A stretch of DNA of 64,000 bases from LH-M37 sp965602855. GTDB taxonomy: Bacteria > Pseudomonadota > Gammaproteobacteria > SZUA-229. Positions 17,369 to 26,427 of this stretch are shown piece by piece. The stretch's first letter is position 1; each line of letters opens with the position of its first letter. The stretch is taken from contig CBFCZV010000008.1 in NCBI GenBank assembly GCA_965602855.1, forward strand, positions 16,631 through 80,630. Reading direction: 5' to 3'. A program made the translations under genes and the position numbers. The notes under the pieces were generated by a model, which saw only the letters and a program-made list of their open reading frames with translations, was not told the origin of the DNA and searched no databases.

Positions 17369-18103
17369 ATGAGTGACTCAAGCTGTTCCAGCAATAACTC
17401 AATCATAGATTTATATACTGATCTTGCGAACAACCCCGAAAAGGATTTCGGTTGGGACAAAGGCATTAACAATGCAAAAAATCATCATTATAAAGACGAA
17501 TGGTTACAGGCCATTCCACAGCAGGTGTGGCAATACTGTGCCGCGGTCGGCAATCCATTTGAGTTAGGTGCGTTCAACAAAGGCGATTCTGTTCTTGATA
17601 TAGGCTGTGGCGCTGGTGTTGATTTATGCGTAGCTTCACTACTCGTTGGCGAAACGGGAAAGGTCTCTGGCATCGATATAACCCCTGCCATGGTTGAACT
17701 GGCAAATGACAACGCCAAAGCATCTGGACTCAATAATGTTCAGGCTTTTGAAGCCACTTTTGAAAACCTGCCCATTAAAGATGAATCAATAAACATTGTA
17801 ATTTCAAACGGTGCTATTAATCTTGCCAGCGCTAAAGAAAAAGTCTTTGCTGAAATATATCGAATTCTAAGCACCGGCGGCGCTTTGTACTTTGCCGACA
17901 TGATTAAGAATAAAAGCAATTCAAAACCATCTTCCTGCTCGGGAGAATCATGGGCCGACTGCGTGGCAGGCACTCTGCATGGCGACGAACTTATAAACCT
18001 AATAAAAAAAGTCGGTTTTACTAATGTTGAGCACGTAGCACTCACCCATTACAAAACCTCAGACTCAACTATCGGCGCAACTTTTATAGCCTATAAAGAT
18101 TAA
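17369..18103 (+). CDS. ArsM-like SAM-dependent methyltransferase
   Basis: Class I methyltransferase of 244 residues resembling arsenite methyltransferases. It has the SAM loop VLDIGCGAGVD (75-85), GIDITPAMVELAND (101-114), ISNGAINL (145-152) and GGALYFADM. WADCVAGT (C198) corresponds to a conserved ArsM cysteine region. The full set of arsenic-binding cysteines cannot be confirmed by eye; cysteines also occur at 6, 57, 80, 87 and 190. Arsenite or another thiophilic metalloid is one possible substrate. It begins 23 bases after the Csp-like gene, so the two are almost certainly co-transcribed, suggesting a shared soft-metal theme. Confidence 0.75.
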   Translation: MSDSSCSSNNSIIDLYTDLANNPEKDFGWDKGINNAKNHHYKDEWLQAIPQQVWQYCAAVGNPFELGAFNKGDSVLDIGCGAGVDLCVASLLVGETGKVSGIDITPAMVELANDNAKASGLNNVQAFEATFENLPIKDESINIVISNGAINLASAKEKVFAEIYRILSTGGALYFADMIKNKSNSKPSSCSGESWADCVAGTLHGDELINLIKKVGFTNVEHVALTHYKTSDSTIGATFIAYKD

Positions 18104-18204
18104 AAACTAAACTGTCGGCAAACAACATTAGCCACTCTATATTCTCCTAATAATTAGCTTAATGGTATAAGCTCTAAGAATAGCCTTAGCACATAGAGCC
18201 TGAC

Positions 18205-19659
18205 ATGAATCACAAGCAAGCAAAAACCTCCCTACATTGGCGTCGAACCAAAATTGTTGCCACCCTCGGCCCTGCCTCTACATCTGAACTGATAGTAAAA
18301 AAGCTTATTAGAGCAGGCGTTAATGTTTTTAGGCTAAATATGTCACATGGCAGCCATGAGCAACATAGTGAATCTTTCCGCTTGATTAGAGATGCCGCAG
18401 CCAGCCTGAGCCAGCACGTAGCTATTTTGATGGATTTATGTGGACCAAAGATTCGTACTGGCAAATTTATACGGGGTTCAATAGAGCTAAGGAACAATCA
18501 TGCCGTTCAGATCAGCTGCAGCAAAAAAGTTGGTGATAAAGATTTAATCTCTTCACAATATTCCAATCTATATAAAGATGTAAAAAAAGGCGAGCGCATA
18601 TTACTTGATGACGGCAATATGGAGCTATGTGTAGAAAAAATTACTGGCAAGGAGGTAAGCTGCAAGGTAATTCATGGTGGCACATTAAAAGATAACAAAG
18701 GGATAAATTTGCCAGACTCAAATATCTCTGTTTCCAGCTTTACTGCAAAGGACAAAAAAGACGTCAAACTCGCCATGCAGCTAGGCGCTGACTTTGTCGC
18801 GTTAAGTTTTGTACGTAACGAAAAGGACATCAACACTCTGCAAAACTATATGAAGCGGAATGGCTCAGCGATTCCTGTCATTGCCAAAATTGAAAAGCCC
18901 GAAGCCATTACCAATATCGATGGCATACTAAATTCCTCCTACGGTATCATGGTCGCCCGTGGTGATTTAGGCATTGAACTACCTGCTGAAAAAGTACCAC
19001 TGATTCAAAAAGATTTAATCAGAAAAGCTCGTTACATGAACCAGCCCGTTATTGTCGCTACTCAAATGCTGGAATCTATGATTGAAAGTTCACGACCTAC
19101 TCGTGCAGAAGTGAGTGATGTTGCCAACGCCGCATTACTGGGTACAGATGCAGTTATGCTTTCTGCTGAAACTGCTGTAGGCAAATTTCCCGTTGGCGCA
19201 GTAAAAATAATGGATCGCATACTCCGTGAAATAGAAGATCATCAATGGCTTAATAATGAATTTGATAGCAATAGCCTTGACCATAAAAATGCCACTACAC
19301 CTTCAATAAGAAAAGCTGTTTCTCACGCCGTTACCTCACTGGCTCAGGATTTAAAACTTCAGGGTATTATTGTGCCTACTCGTAGCGGCACAACAGCAAA
19401 AATTCTGGCTGCCAATCGGCCAACGGCTCCACTACTCGGCGTTTCACCTAACCGCGACGTTTGTAGAATAATGGCTCTACATTGGGGTGTGATACCCATT
19501 GAATCACAGGAAAAGGAAACACACGACTGGAAAAAATTAAGCATTTCGATTTCCAAACAGTGCAAGCTCACTAAAACTGGTAACACAGTGTTACTGGTCT
19601 CTGGTTTTAACGATGACCCAGACCTGAATGAGCCTGTTATGAAGATCTTAAAGGTATAA
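18205..19659 (+). CDS. pyk: Pyruvate kinase
   Basis: Glycolytic enzyme converting PEP and ADP to pyruvate and ATP. The 484-residue length is typical. Motifs in order: RTKIVATLGPAS, FRLNMSHGSHE, DLCGPKIRTG, the catalytic-lysine region IAKIEKPEA, MVARGDLGIELP, and QMLESMIESSRPTRAEVSDVAN, then GTDAVMLSAETAVGKFP. The C-terminal domain carries the usual regulatory fold. It is single-gene in appearance, with 101 bases before it and 32 after. If the large gene at 5480-8935 is a PPi-PEPCK, both act at the PEP node. Confidence 0.95.
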   Translation: MNHKQAKTSLHWRRTKIVATLGPASTSELIVKKLIRAGVNVFRLNMSHGSHEQHSESFRLIRDAAASLSQHVAILMDLCGPKIRTGKFIRGSIELRNNHAVQISCSKKVGDKDLISSQYSNLYKDVKKGERILLDDGNMELCVEKITGKEVSCKVIHGGTLKDNKGINLPDSNISVSSFTAKDKKDVKLAMQLGADFVALSFVRNEKDINTLQNYMKRNGSAIPVIAKIEKPEAITNIDGILNSSYGIMVARGDLGIELPAEKVPLIQKDLIRKARYMNQPVIVATQMLESMIESSRPTRAEVSDVANAALLGTDAVMLSAETAVGKFPVGAVKIMDRILREIEDHQWLNNEFDSNSLDHKNATTPSIRKAVSHAVTSLAQDLKLQGIIVPTRSGTTAKILAANRPTAPLLGVSPNRDVCRIMALHWGVIPIESQEKETHDWKKLSISISKQCKLTKTGNTVLLVSGFNDDPDLNEPVMKILKV

Positions 19660-19691
19660 TCTTGACAGGTTAAATGTAACAATATCTTCCC

Positions 19692-21206
19692 ATGACATTC
19701 TCACCAGGCTTTATCCGCGCTTCCTTTCTAATATTCACTGCCATATTAGCTTTCGTTCTTTACAGTCAAAGCACTAAAAATATGGTCGGCATGGATGAAA
19801 TTAAAGAAAATACCTTTTCCTATCTGGATGATATTCTCAAGGAAAAAAAATCAAAAGCATTAAAATACCTTGGCCATCAAAAACAGGTCGCAGAAAATAT
19901 TACAGACAACCCTGATCTTGTAAATAAGTTTAAAGAACTAAACAGGCTATATTTATCTGGGAAACCGAATAATGATTCGGAATCCAAAATCGATTTCGAA
20001 CTACAGGAATATTACGCCTATAAGCTAACTGGTTTTTATGATTTAATTTTCATAAATGATAAGGGTGATATATTTTATACTGTAAAAAAAGAAGATGATT
20101 ATCATCACAATATTAATGATGATATGTTTTCCGGGCTTTCTCTCCAGAATAAGCTCAAAGATGCTTCCTTCTCTTTTATCGACTACGAATATTATAAAGT
20201 TTCTGAAGAACCAGCTTCTTTTTATCTATCACCTGTTTATGATGGCGAAGCATTTATCGGCCACATTGTTCTTCAACTACCCATAAATGCTATTAATAAT
20301 ATATTTATCGATCGAACTGCATTAGGAAAAACGGGTGAGGTTTATTTGCTCAATAAAAACCACCTGATGCTAACCGACTCACGTTTTGTTAACACATCAA
20401 CCGTTTTAAGAAAAAAAATTAATACCGAGGCAGTAATACGCGCACAGGTTAATGGAAAAAGCCAAAAGATTATTCAAGACTATCGCGGCAAATGGGTATT
20501 TAGCCAACATGAAACCTTCCAATATGAGGGAACTGACTGGATCATTATTGCTGAAATTGATGAAGATGAAGTTCTATCCGATTTTTATATTCAAAATGAG
20601 AATTATGCTTTTGATTTATTGATGACCTCTCTAAACTCTCAACCTGAATCTACCACTCTTCATAAACAAACTACATTCCCTGAGCTTGTTAAGGCTGATG
20701 TAAACGAATACATTAAATCTATTACAAATACAGCAATCCATACCAGTGGCGTAGCTACCTGCACAGCCTTAGCTGTCTATTATCCGTCTAGCTTCTCTTA
20801 TCTGGCTCATATCACACCAACAGACAGCATCTACAATGATGGCTGGCTACATCAGCTTGGCCTGGGTGACAACTATACTAACTACGTTGACACCATAATT
20901 CATGAAATTAAGCACTATGATTTGAAACCCAGTGAATTTAACAATCTGAAATTTGTTCTTGCTGCACCAAATACTGATGGCTTCAAATTAACAATTCATA
21001 AACTTCTTGCTCAGGGTTTCTGGCTGAGCCAGATAAATGTTCATCATATGAATCAGGCAACCAGTACTGAAGTCTATGTCGACCATATTAACAACACTGT
21101 AACTAGTCACTGGAAATATAATGGCAAAATCATCAGCATCATGGATAATGATCAGCATCCCACTCTTTCTGATTTGCTAAAGTCAGCCATTCAATCAACT
21201 ACCTAA
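19692..21206 (+). CDS. Membrane-anchored Cache sensor fused to a CheD-like domain
   Basis: The 504-residue product has one N-terminal membrane segment (about 8-25) and then a double-Cache-like region (about 35-300) with the usual YDLIFINDKGDIFYT and WIIIAEIDEDEV strands. There is no second membrane segment and no GGDEF, kinase or methyl-accepting domain. Instead, residues about 330-480 resemble CheD, the chemoreceptor glutamine deamidase. HTSGVATCTALAVYY has T351 and C357 six apart, and H373 follows at 16. CheD's catalytic Thr, Cys and His have very similar spacing. With a single anchor, both domains should face the periplasm. Function is unknown. It starts 32 bases after pyk and is followed seven bases later by another gene. 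Confidence 0.72.
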   Translation: MTFSPGFIRASFLIFTAILAFVLYSQSTKNMVGMDEIKENTFSYLDDILKEKKSKALKYLGHQKQVAENITDNPDLVNKFKELNRLYLSGKPNNDSESKIDFELQEYYAYKLTGFYDLIFINDKGDIFYTVKKEDDYHHNINDDMFSGLSLQNKLKDASFSFIDYEYYKVSEEPASFYLSPVYDGEAFIGHIVLQLPINAINNIFIDRTALGKTGEVYLLNKNHLMLTDSRFVNTSTVLRKKINTEAVIRAQVNGKSQKIIQDYRGKWVFSQHETFQYEGTDWIIIAEIDEDEVLSDFYIQNENYAFDLLMTSLNSQPESTTLHKQTTFPELVKADVNEYIKSITNTAIHTSGVATCTALAVYYPSSFSYLAHITPTDSIYNDGWLHQLGLGDNYTNYVDTIIHEIKHYDLKPSEFNNLKFVLAAPNTDGFKLTIHKLLAQGFWLSQINVHHMNQATSTEVYVDHINNTVTSHWKYNGKIISIMDNDQHPTLSDLLKSAIQSTT

Positions 21207-21212
21207 TTAACT

Positions 21213-21614
21213 ATGAAAAGCAGCATTACTATCAGCGCTGAGTTTTACTTCAGAGGTGAAAAGCTTTCACCCTCAATGGTTATCGATCTCGGTGCCCATA
21301 TTGAAAAGCAGCAGACCACGGAGTCGTTTCCTCCCTTGCTGGCCAAAAGCAACAATATGGATCTTTATTCTTATGAATATGAAATGTTACAGGCCGAGGA
21401 GATGGTTTATTCAAATGCTCAGGGGCTGGCCAAAGCATTTCTCAATGATGGTTATTTTGATTTCGAGGGCTTTGAGCAGGCATGGCATGAACAGAAAATT
21501 AGTGAATCTGTGGCTAAGATTGCCAAAGAGCATCTGGATGTTGACGATCTGTCCTCACAGCCCGAACTTGAGACCGCGTTAACCGAAGCCTTTAAGCTTG
21601 GCCAGCAATCATGA
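21213..21614 (+). CDS. Hypothetical cytoplasmic protein
   Basis: An acidic soluble protein of 133 residues with no recognised motif. The N-terminus reads like a beta strand (ITISAEFYFRGEKLSP) and the remainder looks helical. It is six bases after the Cache gene and overlaps the next gene by four bases (ATGA), so it is translationally coupled in a compact operon. Confidence 0.75.
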   Translation: MKSSITISAEFYFRGEKLSPSMVIDLGAHIEKQQTTESFPPLLAKSNNMDLYSYEYEMLQAEEMVYSNAQGLAKAFLNDGYFDFEGFEQAWHEQKISESVAKIAKEHLDVDDLSSQPELETALTEAFKLGQQS

Positions 21615-21919
21615 AAGACATCAAAAACGATTCTGTTAAACAACAGATTGTTGGCGAGACTTCCAAAATCGCCTGGAAAGAACTGCAATATTTTTTCGCC
21701 AGCGGTATGGCTGTGTTTGTATCTGATGAACTTGACCTGGTTGATGTCGCCTCCTGTTTTGTCGATGACAATAAAACCATTGTTGAAAAATGGATGCAAG
21801 AAAAGCAAGTAATGGCGGTACCCGATGATCAGGCCAGAGACTGGTATAACAATAACGCCATGGTTTGGGCTGTTGTGGTCAAGCCCTGGGTATTGGTACA
21901 GCAGGTTAAAAAACAATAA
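21611..21919 (+). CDS. DUF2288-family protein
   Basis: Small cytoplasmic protein of 102 residues. The family pattern is recognisable: ETSKIAWKELQYFFASG near the N-terminus, LDLVDVASCFVDDN, and the ending WAVVVKPWVLVQ. No function is established. It overlaps both neighbours (ATGA upstream, TAATG downstream), which implies coupled translation with the HIT protein gene. Confidence 0.82.
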   Translation: MKDIKNDSVKQQIVGETSKIAWKELQYFFASGMAVFVSDELDLVDVASCFVDDNKTIVEKWMQEKQVMAVPDDQARDWYNNNAMVWAVVVKPWVLVQQVKKQ

Positions 21920-22350
21920 TGACTGAATCTGATATTTTTAAACTCGACTCACGATTGAACAATGATTGCTTCACACTCGGCCAGCTCAAAACCAGTCGCC
22001 TGCTTTTGCTCAATAATTCATTGGTGCCGTGGTTTATTCTGGTGCCTGAGACCAGCGCCACAGAGATTTATGAATTACCGCATGCACAGCAACTCGAATT
22101 ACTGGATGAAATTACTCTGCTTTCAAACCACCTAAAACAAAACTTTGCAGTCGACAAGCTCAATGTTGCCGCCATAGGCAATATTGTTAATCAGATGCAC
22201 ATTCATATAGTAGGTCGACATGTTGATGATTTTTGCTGGCCGGGTGTGGTCTGGGGCGCAGATGGGAAGCAGGCTTACAAGGACAGCGAAGTCGAGACAA
22301 TCAAATCGCAATTAGCCGATAAGCTGCCAGACATCTTTACCGCCACTTAA
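21919..22350 (+). CDS. HIT-family nucleotide-binding protein
   Basis: Histidine-triad superfamily protein of 143 residues, likely a hydrolase or transferase acting on dinucleotides or nucleotidyl conjugates. The active-site region is NQMHIHIVGRH (near residues 92-102), followed by DDFCWPGVVWG. The first histidine of the classical HxHxH triad is replaced by glutamine. That is a known subgroup with the WPG.VWG tail, so it need not be inactive. The start codon overlaps the DUF2288 stop codon. Confidence 0.85.
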   Translation: MTESDIFKLDSRLNNDCFTLGQLKTSRLLLLNNSLVPWFILVPETSATEIYELPHAQQLELLDEITLLSNHLKQNFAVDKLNVAAIGNIVNQMHIHIVGRHVDDFCWPGVVWGADGKQAYKDSEVETIKSQLADKLPDIFTAT

Positions 22351-22395
22351 TATTGACCGCAACAATTTTTATGGCTCTAAAACTAAGCTTCAATC

Positions 22396-23883
22396 ATGCC
22401 TTTTCATAAAGAACGAATTGCCAGTTACGCAAAAGCACCGGATTACTCCGTACCGCTGGCACACCTCTTTGATATTAAGAAAAATAGCAACACTGATGAC
22501 AATACATCAAAAGAAGCTCCCTCAAAATTTCTCTCCATTCATAAAAATGATGAAGCGCTCGCCTGGCGTATCGCACTCATCGAGCAAGCACGGCACAGTA
22601 TAGATGCGCAATACTATAGATGGCATACCGACACCTCTGGCCAGTGGTTAATTAGCAAGCTTATCGAAGCGGCCGATCGTGGGGTACGCGTGCGTTTGTT
22701 ACTGGACGATATTCATACCATCGGCACTGATCGCCGTCTCGCAACACTAAATCGCCACAAAAATATAGAAGTCCGCATTTTTAACCCCTTCAAAATTCGT
22801 TGGCCAATACGCCTGCTTCGTGCATTTGAGATGCTCTGGAATTTAAGTCGTCTTAATCATCGTATGCACAACAAAGTACTTATAGCTGACAACATATCTT
22901 CGATCATTGGTGGCCGTAATATCGGTGACGAATTTTTCGGCCTCAACAAATCATTCGTGTTTCGCGACCTTGATTTGATGGCAGCTGGCGCAGTAGTAGA
23001 AAAACTTTCCTTTAGTTTTGACCTCTTCTGGAACAGCCCGATATCAAAAACGGCTCGTCGTCTAATTGCATTTCGTCCTGCTCAAATTGACTTTCGCATT
23101 ATGATGAGACGCCTGAATAAAAATAAATCCCTATCACAGCAGATTATTGATCGTATTGAAAACATTAAAAACAACCTACTCAATAATCCTTCATTAATAA
23201 ATGAGTTAATTATTTCGGACGTACAGGTTTTTTATGACCTGCCCGATGCTGAGCCCATCGAAGAAAAACACATGGCTCATGATCTTTACCAGTGCAACAT
23301 GCATACAAAAAAACAGCTCACCATTATCAGTGCTTACTTCATACCCGGTAAGGCACTGATGCAATCACTGCAAGCGTTGCTCGATAGTGGTGTAAAAATT
23401 CGAGTACTCACTAATTCACTGGCCTCCATCGATGTCACTATTGCCTTCACCGGCTACGCGCATTATCGCCAGCAATTATTGAACATGGGCGTGGAACTAT
23501 TCGAGTTTCGAGCAGAGCCTAAATATCTTTCCACTTACTCAGCATCAGCCATCAATATTGATTACCTCAGCCTGCACGCTAAATCGATTATTTATGATGA
23601 TGACTCTGTTTATGTTGGCACTCTCAACCTTGACCCGAGATCAGAATACCTGAATACCGAAATTGGCATTTTTGTTAAAAACCCTGAACTGACCACTCAA
23701 GTTCACCGAGCATTTTTAGAAGATCTCGATGAGGGTAAATACTGGCAGGTTAAATATAACGAGCAAGGCAAGCTCATCTGGCAGTGCAAGGATGTAATCA
23801 TTACTGTACAACCCGCACGCAGTCTCTGGCAACGTATTGCTAAAACAATTTTTTCTTTATTGCCCATTCAGCGACATTTGTGA
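22396..23883 (+). CDS. Phospholipase D-family protein, ClsC-like cardiolipin synthase
   Basis: A 495-residue protein with two HKD motifs: H158-N-K160 (RMHNKVLIADN) and H394-A-K396 (LHAKSIIYDDD, then GTLNLDPRSEYLNTE). Architecture and motif context resemble E. coli ClsC (YmdC), which makes cardiolipin from phosphatidylglycerol and phosphatidylethanolamine. No signal peptide is evident. It lies directly upstream of plsB, which fits phospholipid synthesis. A second, exported paralogue lies at 27795-29393. Confidence 0.83.
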   Translation: MPFHKERIASYAKAPDYSVPLAHLFDIKKNSNTDDNTSKEAPSKFLSIHKNDEALAWRIALIEQARHSIDAQYYRWHTDTSGQWLISKLIEAADRGVRVRLLLDDIHTIGTDRRLATLNRHKNIEVRIFNPFKIRWPIRLLRAFEMLWNLSRLNHRMHNKVLIADNISSIIGGRNIGDEFFGLNKSFVFRDLDLMAAGAVVEKLSFSFDLFWNSPISKTARRLIAFRPAQIDFRIMMRRLNKNKSLSQQIIDRIENIKNNLLNNPSLINELIISDVQVFYDLPDAEPIEEKHMAHDLYQCNMHTKKQLTIISAYFIPGKALMQSLQALLDSGVKIRVLTNSLASIDVTIAFTGYAHYRQQLLNMGVELFEFRAEPKYLSTYSASAINIDYLSLHAKSIIYDDDSVYVGTLNLDPRSEYLNTEIGIFVKNPELTTQVHRAFLEDLDEGKYWQVKYNEQGKLIWQCKDVIITVQPARSLWQRIAKTIFSLLPIQRHL

Positions 23884-23953
23884 CACACAACTCTTTTTTA
23901 GACTAGACACCATAATCCATCGTGCTATTGTTATCGAAGAGCCTGTTTCATAG

Positions 23954-26422
23954 ATGGATGCTTTTTACATGATGCGTTTCAGACGGTATTTCAATCTTCT
24001 TGCTGGTCGAATTTTAAGCTCGGCGATAAAAGTACGCAGCAGACCAGCCATCGTTGATGCTCTGGGTATCAACCCTGAATGGCCAGTCATCTATGTACTG
24101 GATGATCGAGCGTGGTCGAGCTTGCTGGTACTCGATCAGGAGTGTAGCCGCCTCGGATTACCTTCTCCACTCGATCCAATAACTTGCTCCTATTTGCAAC
24201 GCTGGCACTCCGTTTACACCATCGCCTCACGTCGACCTTTCAAAGCCTGGCTCAAACAACGCCCCAAACGCTCACGCATGATTCGCGGGATTATTGAACT
24301 GCTACGAGAGCATCCTTACGACGAAATACAATTTGTTCCCGTTTCTGTTTTTTGGGGTCGCCCCGTCACCAAGCAACAAAACTGGCTTGGCATATTGTTT
24401 GCTGATACCTGGGCCATGGGGCGTATCCGAAAACTGCTAACGATTCTATTTCATGGTCGAGACACACTACTCAATTTTTCCAAAGCTATTTCAATCAAAG
24501 CTTCCGACTTTGGTCAGCAAAGCAATGACGAAATTATCGACTCCTTACAAAGCCTGTTATCCGAACATCAGAAAAAAATCAAAACTACAACACTGGGACC
24601 CGATATCTCTCATCGTCGAACACTGGTTCGTGAACTCCTGAGCAAACCTGGCATTAAGGCTTCTATTGAGAAACGCTGTAGTGAAGATGGTATCAGCGAA
24701 TACAAAGCCACCTTACAGGCACAGCGCTACCTTTATGAAGTTGTCGCTGATTGCACTAATATAACGATTTCTATTTTACAGCGTCTACTAACCATCTTCT
24801 GGAATAAATTCTATTCAGGAATTGAAATCAACAACGATGAAAATCTTGCTGAACTATCTCATAACTATGAACTGGTTTATGTGCCCTGCCATCGTAGCCA
24901 TATCGATTATTTATTATTGTCCTATGTCATTCACCGTGAAGGTCTGGCCATCCCCTATATTGCAGCCGGAAAGAACCTGAACATACCTGTCATTGGTTCC
25001 ATCCTTCGTGGCGCGGGTGCCTTTTTTATACGCCGCAGTTTTCGTGGTAATGAACTTTATTCAACCGTTATGTTTGAATACCTTTCTGCCCTGCTCGCCT
25101 CTGGCATGCCCATAGAATATTTTATTGAAGGTGGCCGCAGCCGAACTGGACGCTTGTTAAAACCTATGCCCGGCATGCTATCGATGACCGTTCGAGGTTT
25201 TCTGAAGGAACGAAAAAAACCCGTCGCCTTTGTTCCCATTTACATAGGTTATGAAAAACTTATGGAGAGCAAAGCTTATCAGGCAGAGCTTTCTGGCAAG
25301 GATAAAAAATCAGAAACGCTGCTAGCAACTATCACTTCGATTTTTAAAATTCATGGTAACTTCGGAAAAGTTTATACTAACTTTGGCGCACCAATTATTC
25401 TTGAACAACTACTGGATGATAGCCATCCAGCCTGGGACGATAAACCATATAATGATGGTGCACGCCCTGACTGGTTACGCCCCAGTGTTAGCACGCTTGC
25501 ACAAACTATTTCTCGCAATATCAATTGTGCCGCCTCGGTTAATCCAAGCAATCTTATTGCTACCGCTTTACTCGCCACACCCAAGCAACACATTGACGAA
25601 AGAACATTAATCCAGGCTACCAGTATCTATAAAAAATTAATTCTTTCTCTTAATTATTCTAAAAATATCACTATCACTGACCTAGATGGTATTCAACAAA
25701 TACAATACACAGAAAAACTACAGTTAATAAAACGCCGCACTCATGAGCTTGGTGACATCATTTATCTGGACGAAAAGCAGTCTATCTCCATGACCTATTA
25801 TAGAAATAATATTTTGCACTTAATGGCTATGCCTTCTTTGATCGCCTGTTGCTTCTTAAATATGCGCACTCATACCCGTGAAGAAATCATCAATATCATT
25901 ACACTGGCTTACCCTTTTGTTAAGGCAGAACTATTTTTAATCTGGGAGACACACCAGCTTAATGACATTATTTCACAAACCCTGGATGCCATGGCGCAGC
26001 AGGATTTATTAATTAAAAATGAGCAACTGGATGTCTATAGCCGTCCTGCATCGGGCAAGCCTGCCTACATGCACCTGAACATGTTAGCCCGAGTTCTGTC
26101 GCCAGTGCTTGAAGTTTATTATTTAACCGTTTCAATATTGCTACGCGATGGCCACAAAAAGATGCCCAGACAGGAACTAGAAGATAACTGCTACCTGATG
26201 GCACAACGCATCGCCATGATCTACGAATTAAATGCACCCGACTTTTCAGACCATCACCTGATCTCAAACTTTATAGAAACTTTAATTAGCTCCGATTTTC
26301 TGAAAACCATCGATGATAAGCACCTTGAATATAATGAAGTTTTCCTCAAGGTAGACCGTCGAACAAGATTGTTATTGAGTAGAGAAATGCGCAACAATAT
26401 TCTGCAAACGATTAAAGTATAA
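23954..26422 (+). CDS. plsB: Glycerol-3-phosphate 1-O-acyltransferase
   Basis: Inner-membrane-associated enzyme for the first step of phospholipid synthesis, transferring an acyl group to glycerol-3-phosphate. The 822-residue length fits the PlsB type (about 807 in E. coli). The catalytic HX4D motif is at H313-D318 (PCHRSHIDYLLLS). Further acyltransferase blocks are GAGAFFIRRSFRG (353-365) and FIEGGRSRTGRL (390-401). ATG 23954 is used; a second in-frame ATG five codons later is possible. The antiporter gene starts five bases downstream. Confidence 0.94.
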   Translation: MDAFYMMRFRRYFNLLAGRILSSAIKVRSRPAIVDALGINPEWPVIYVLDDRAWSSLLVLDQECSRLGLPSPLDPITCSYLQRWHSVYTIASRRPFKAWLKQRPKRSRMIRGIIELLREHPYDEIQFVPVSVFWGRPVTKQQNWLGILFADTWAMGRIRKLLTILFHGRDTLLNFSKAISIKASDFGQQSNDEIIDSLQSLLSEHQKKIKTTTLGPDISHRRTLVRELLSKPGIKASIEKRCSEDGISEYKATLQAQRYLYEVVADCTNITISILQRLLTIFWNKFYSGIEINNDENLAELSHNYELVYVPCHRSHIDYLLLSYVIHREGLAIPYIAAGKNLNIPVIGSILRGAGAFFIRRSFRGNELYSTVMFEYLSALLASGMPIEYFIEGGRSRTGRLLKPMPGMLSMTVRGFLKERKKPVAFVPIYIGYEKLMESKAYQAELSGKDKKSETLLATITSIFKIHGNFGKVYTNFGAPIILEQLLDDSHPAWDDKPYNDGARPDWLRPSVSTLAQTISRNINCAASVNPSNLIATALLATPKQHIDERTLIQATSIYKKLILSLNYSKNITITDLDGIQQIQYTEKLQLIKRRTHELGDIIYLDEKQSISMTYYRNNILHLMAMPSLIACCFLNMRTHTREEIINIITLAYPFVKAELFLIWETHQLNDIISQTLDAMAQQDLLIKNEQLDVYSRPASGKPAYMHLNMLARVLSPVLEVYYLTVSILLRDGHKKMPRQELEDNCYLMAQRIAMIYELNAPDFSDHHLISNFIETLISSDFLKTIDDKHLEYNEVFLKVDRRTRLLLSREMRNNILQTIKV

Positions 26423-26427
26423 CCAAT

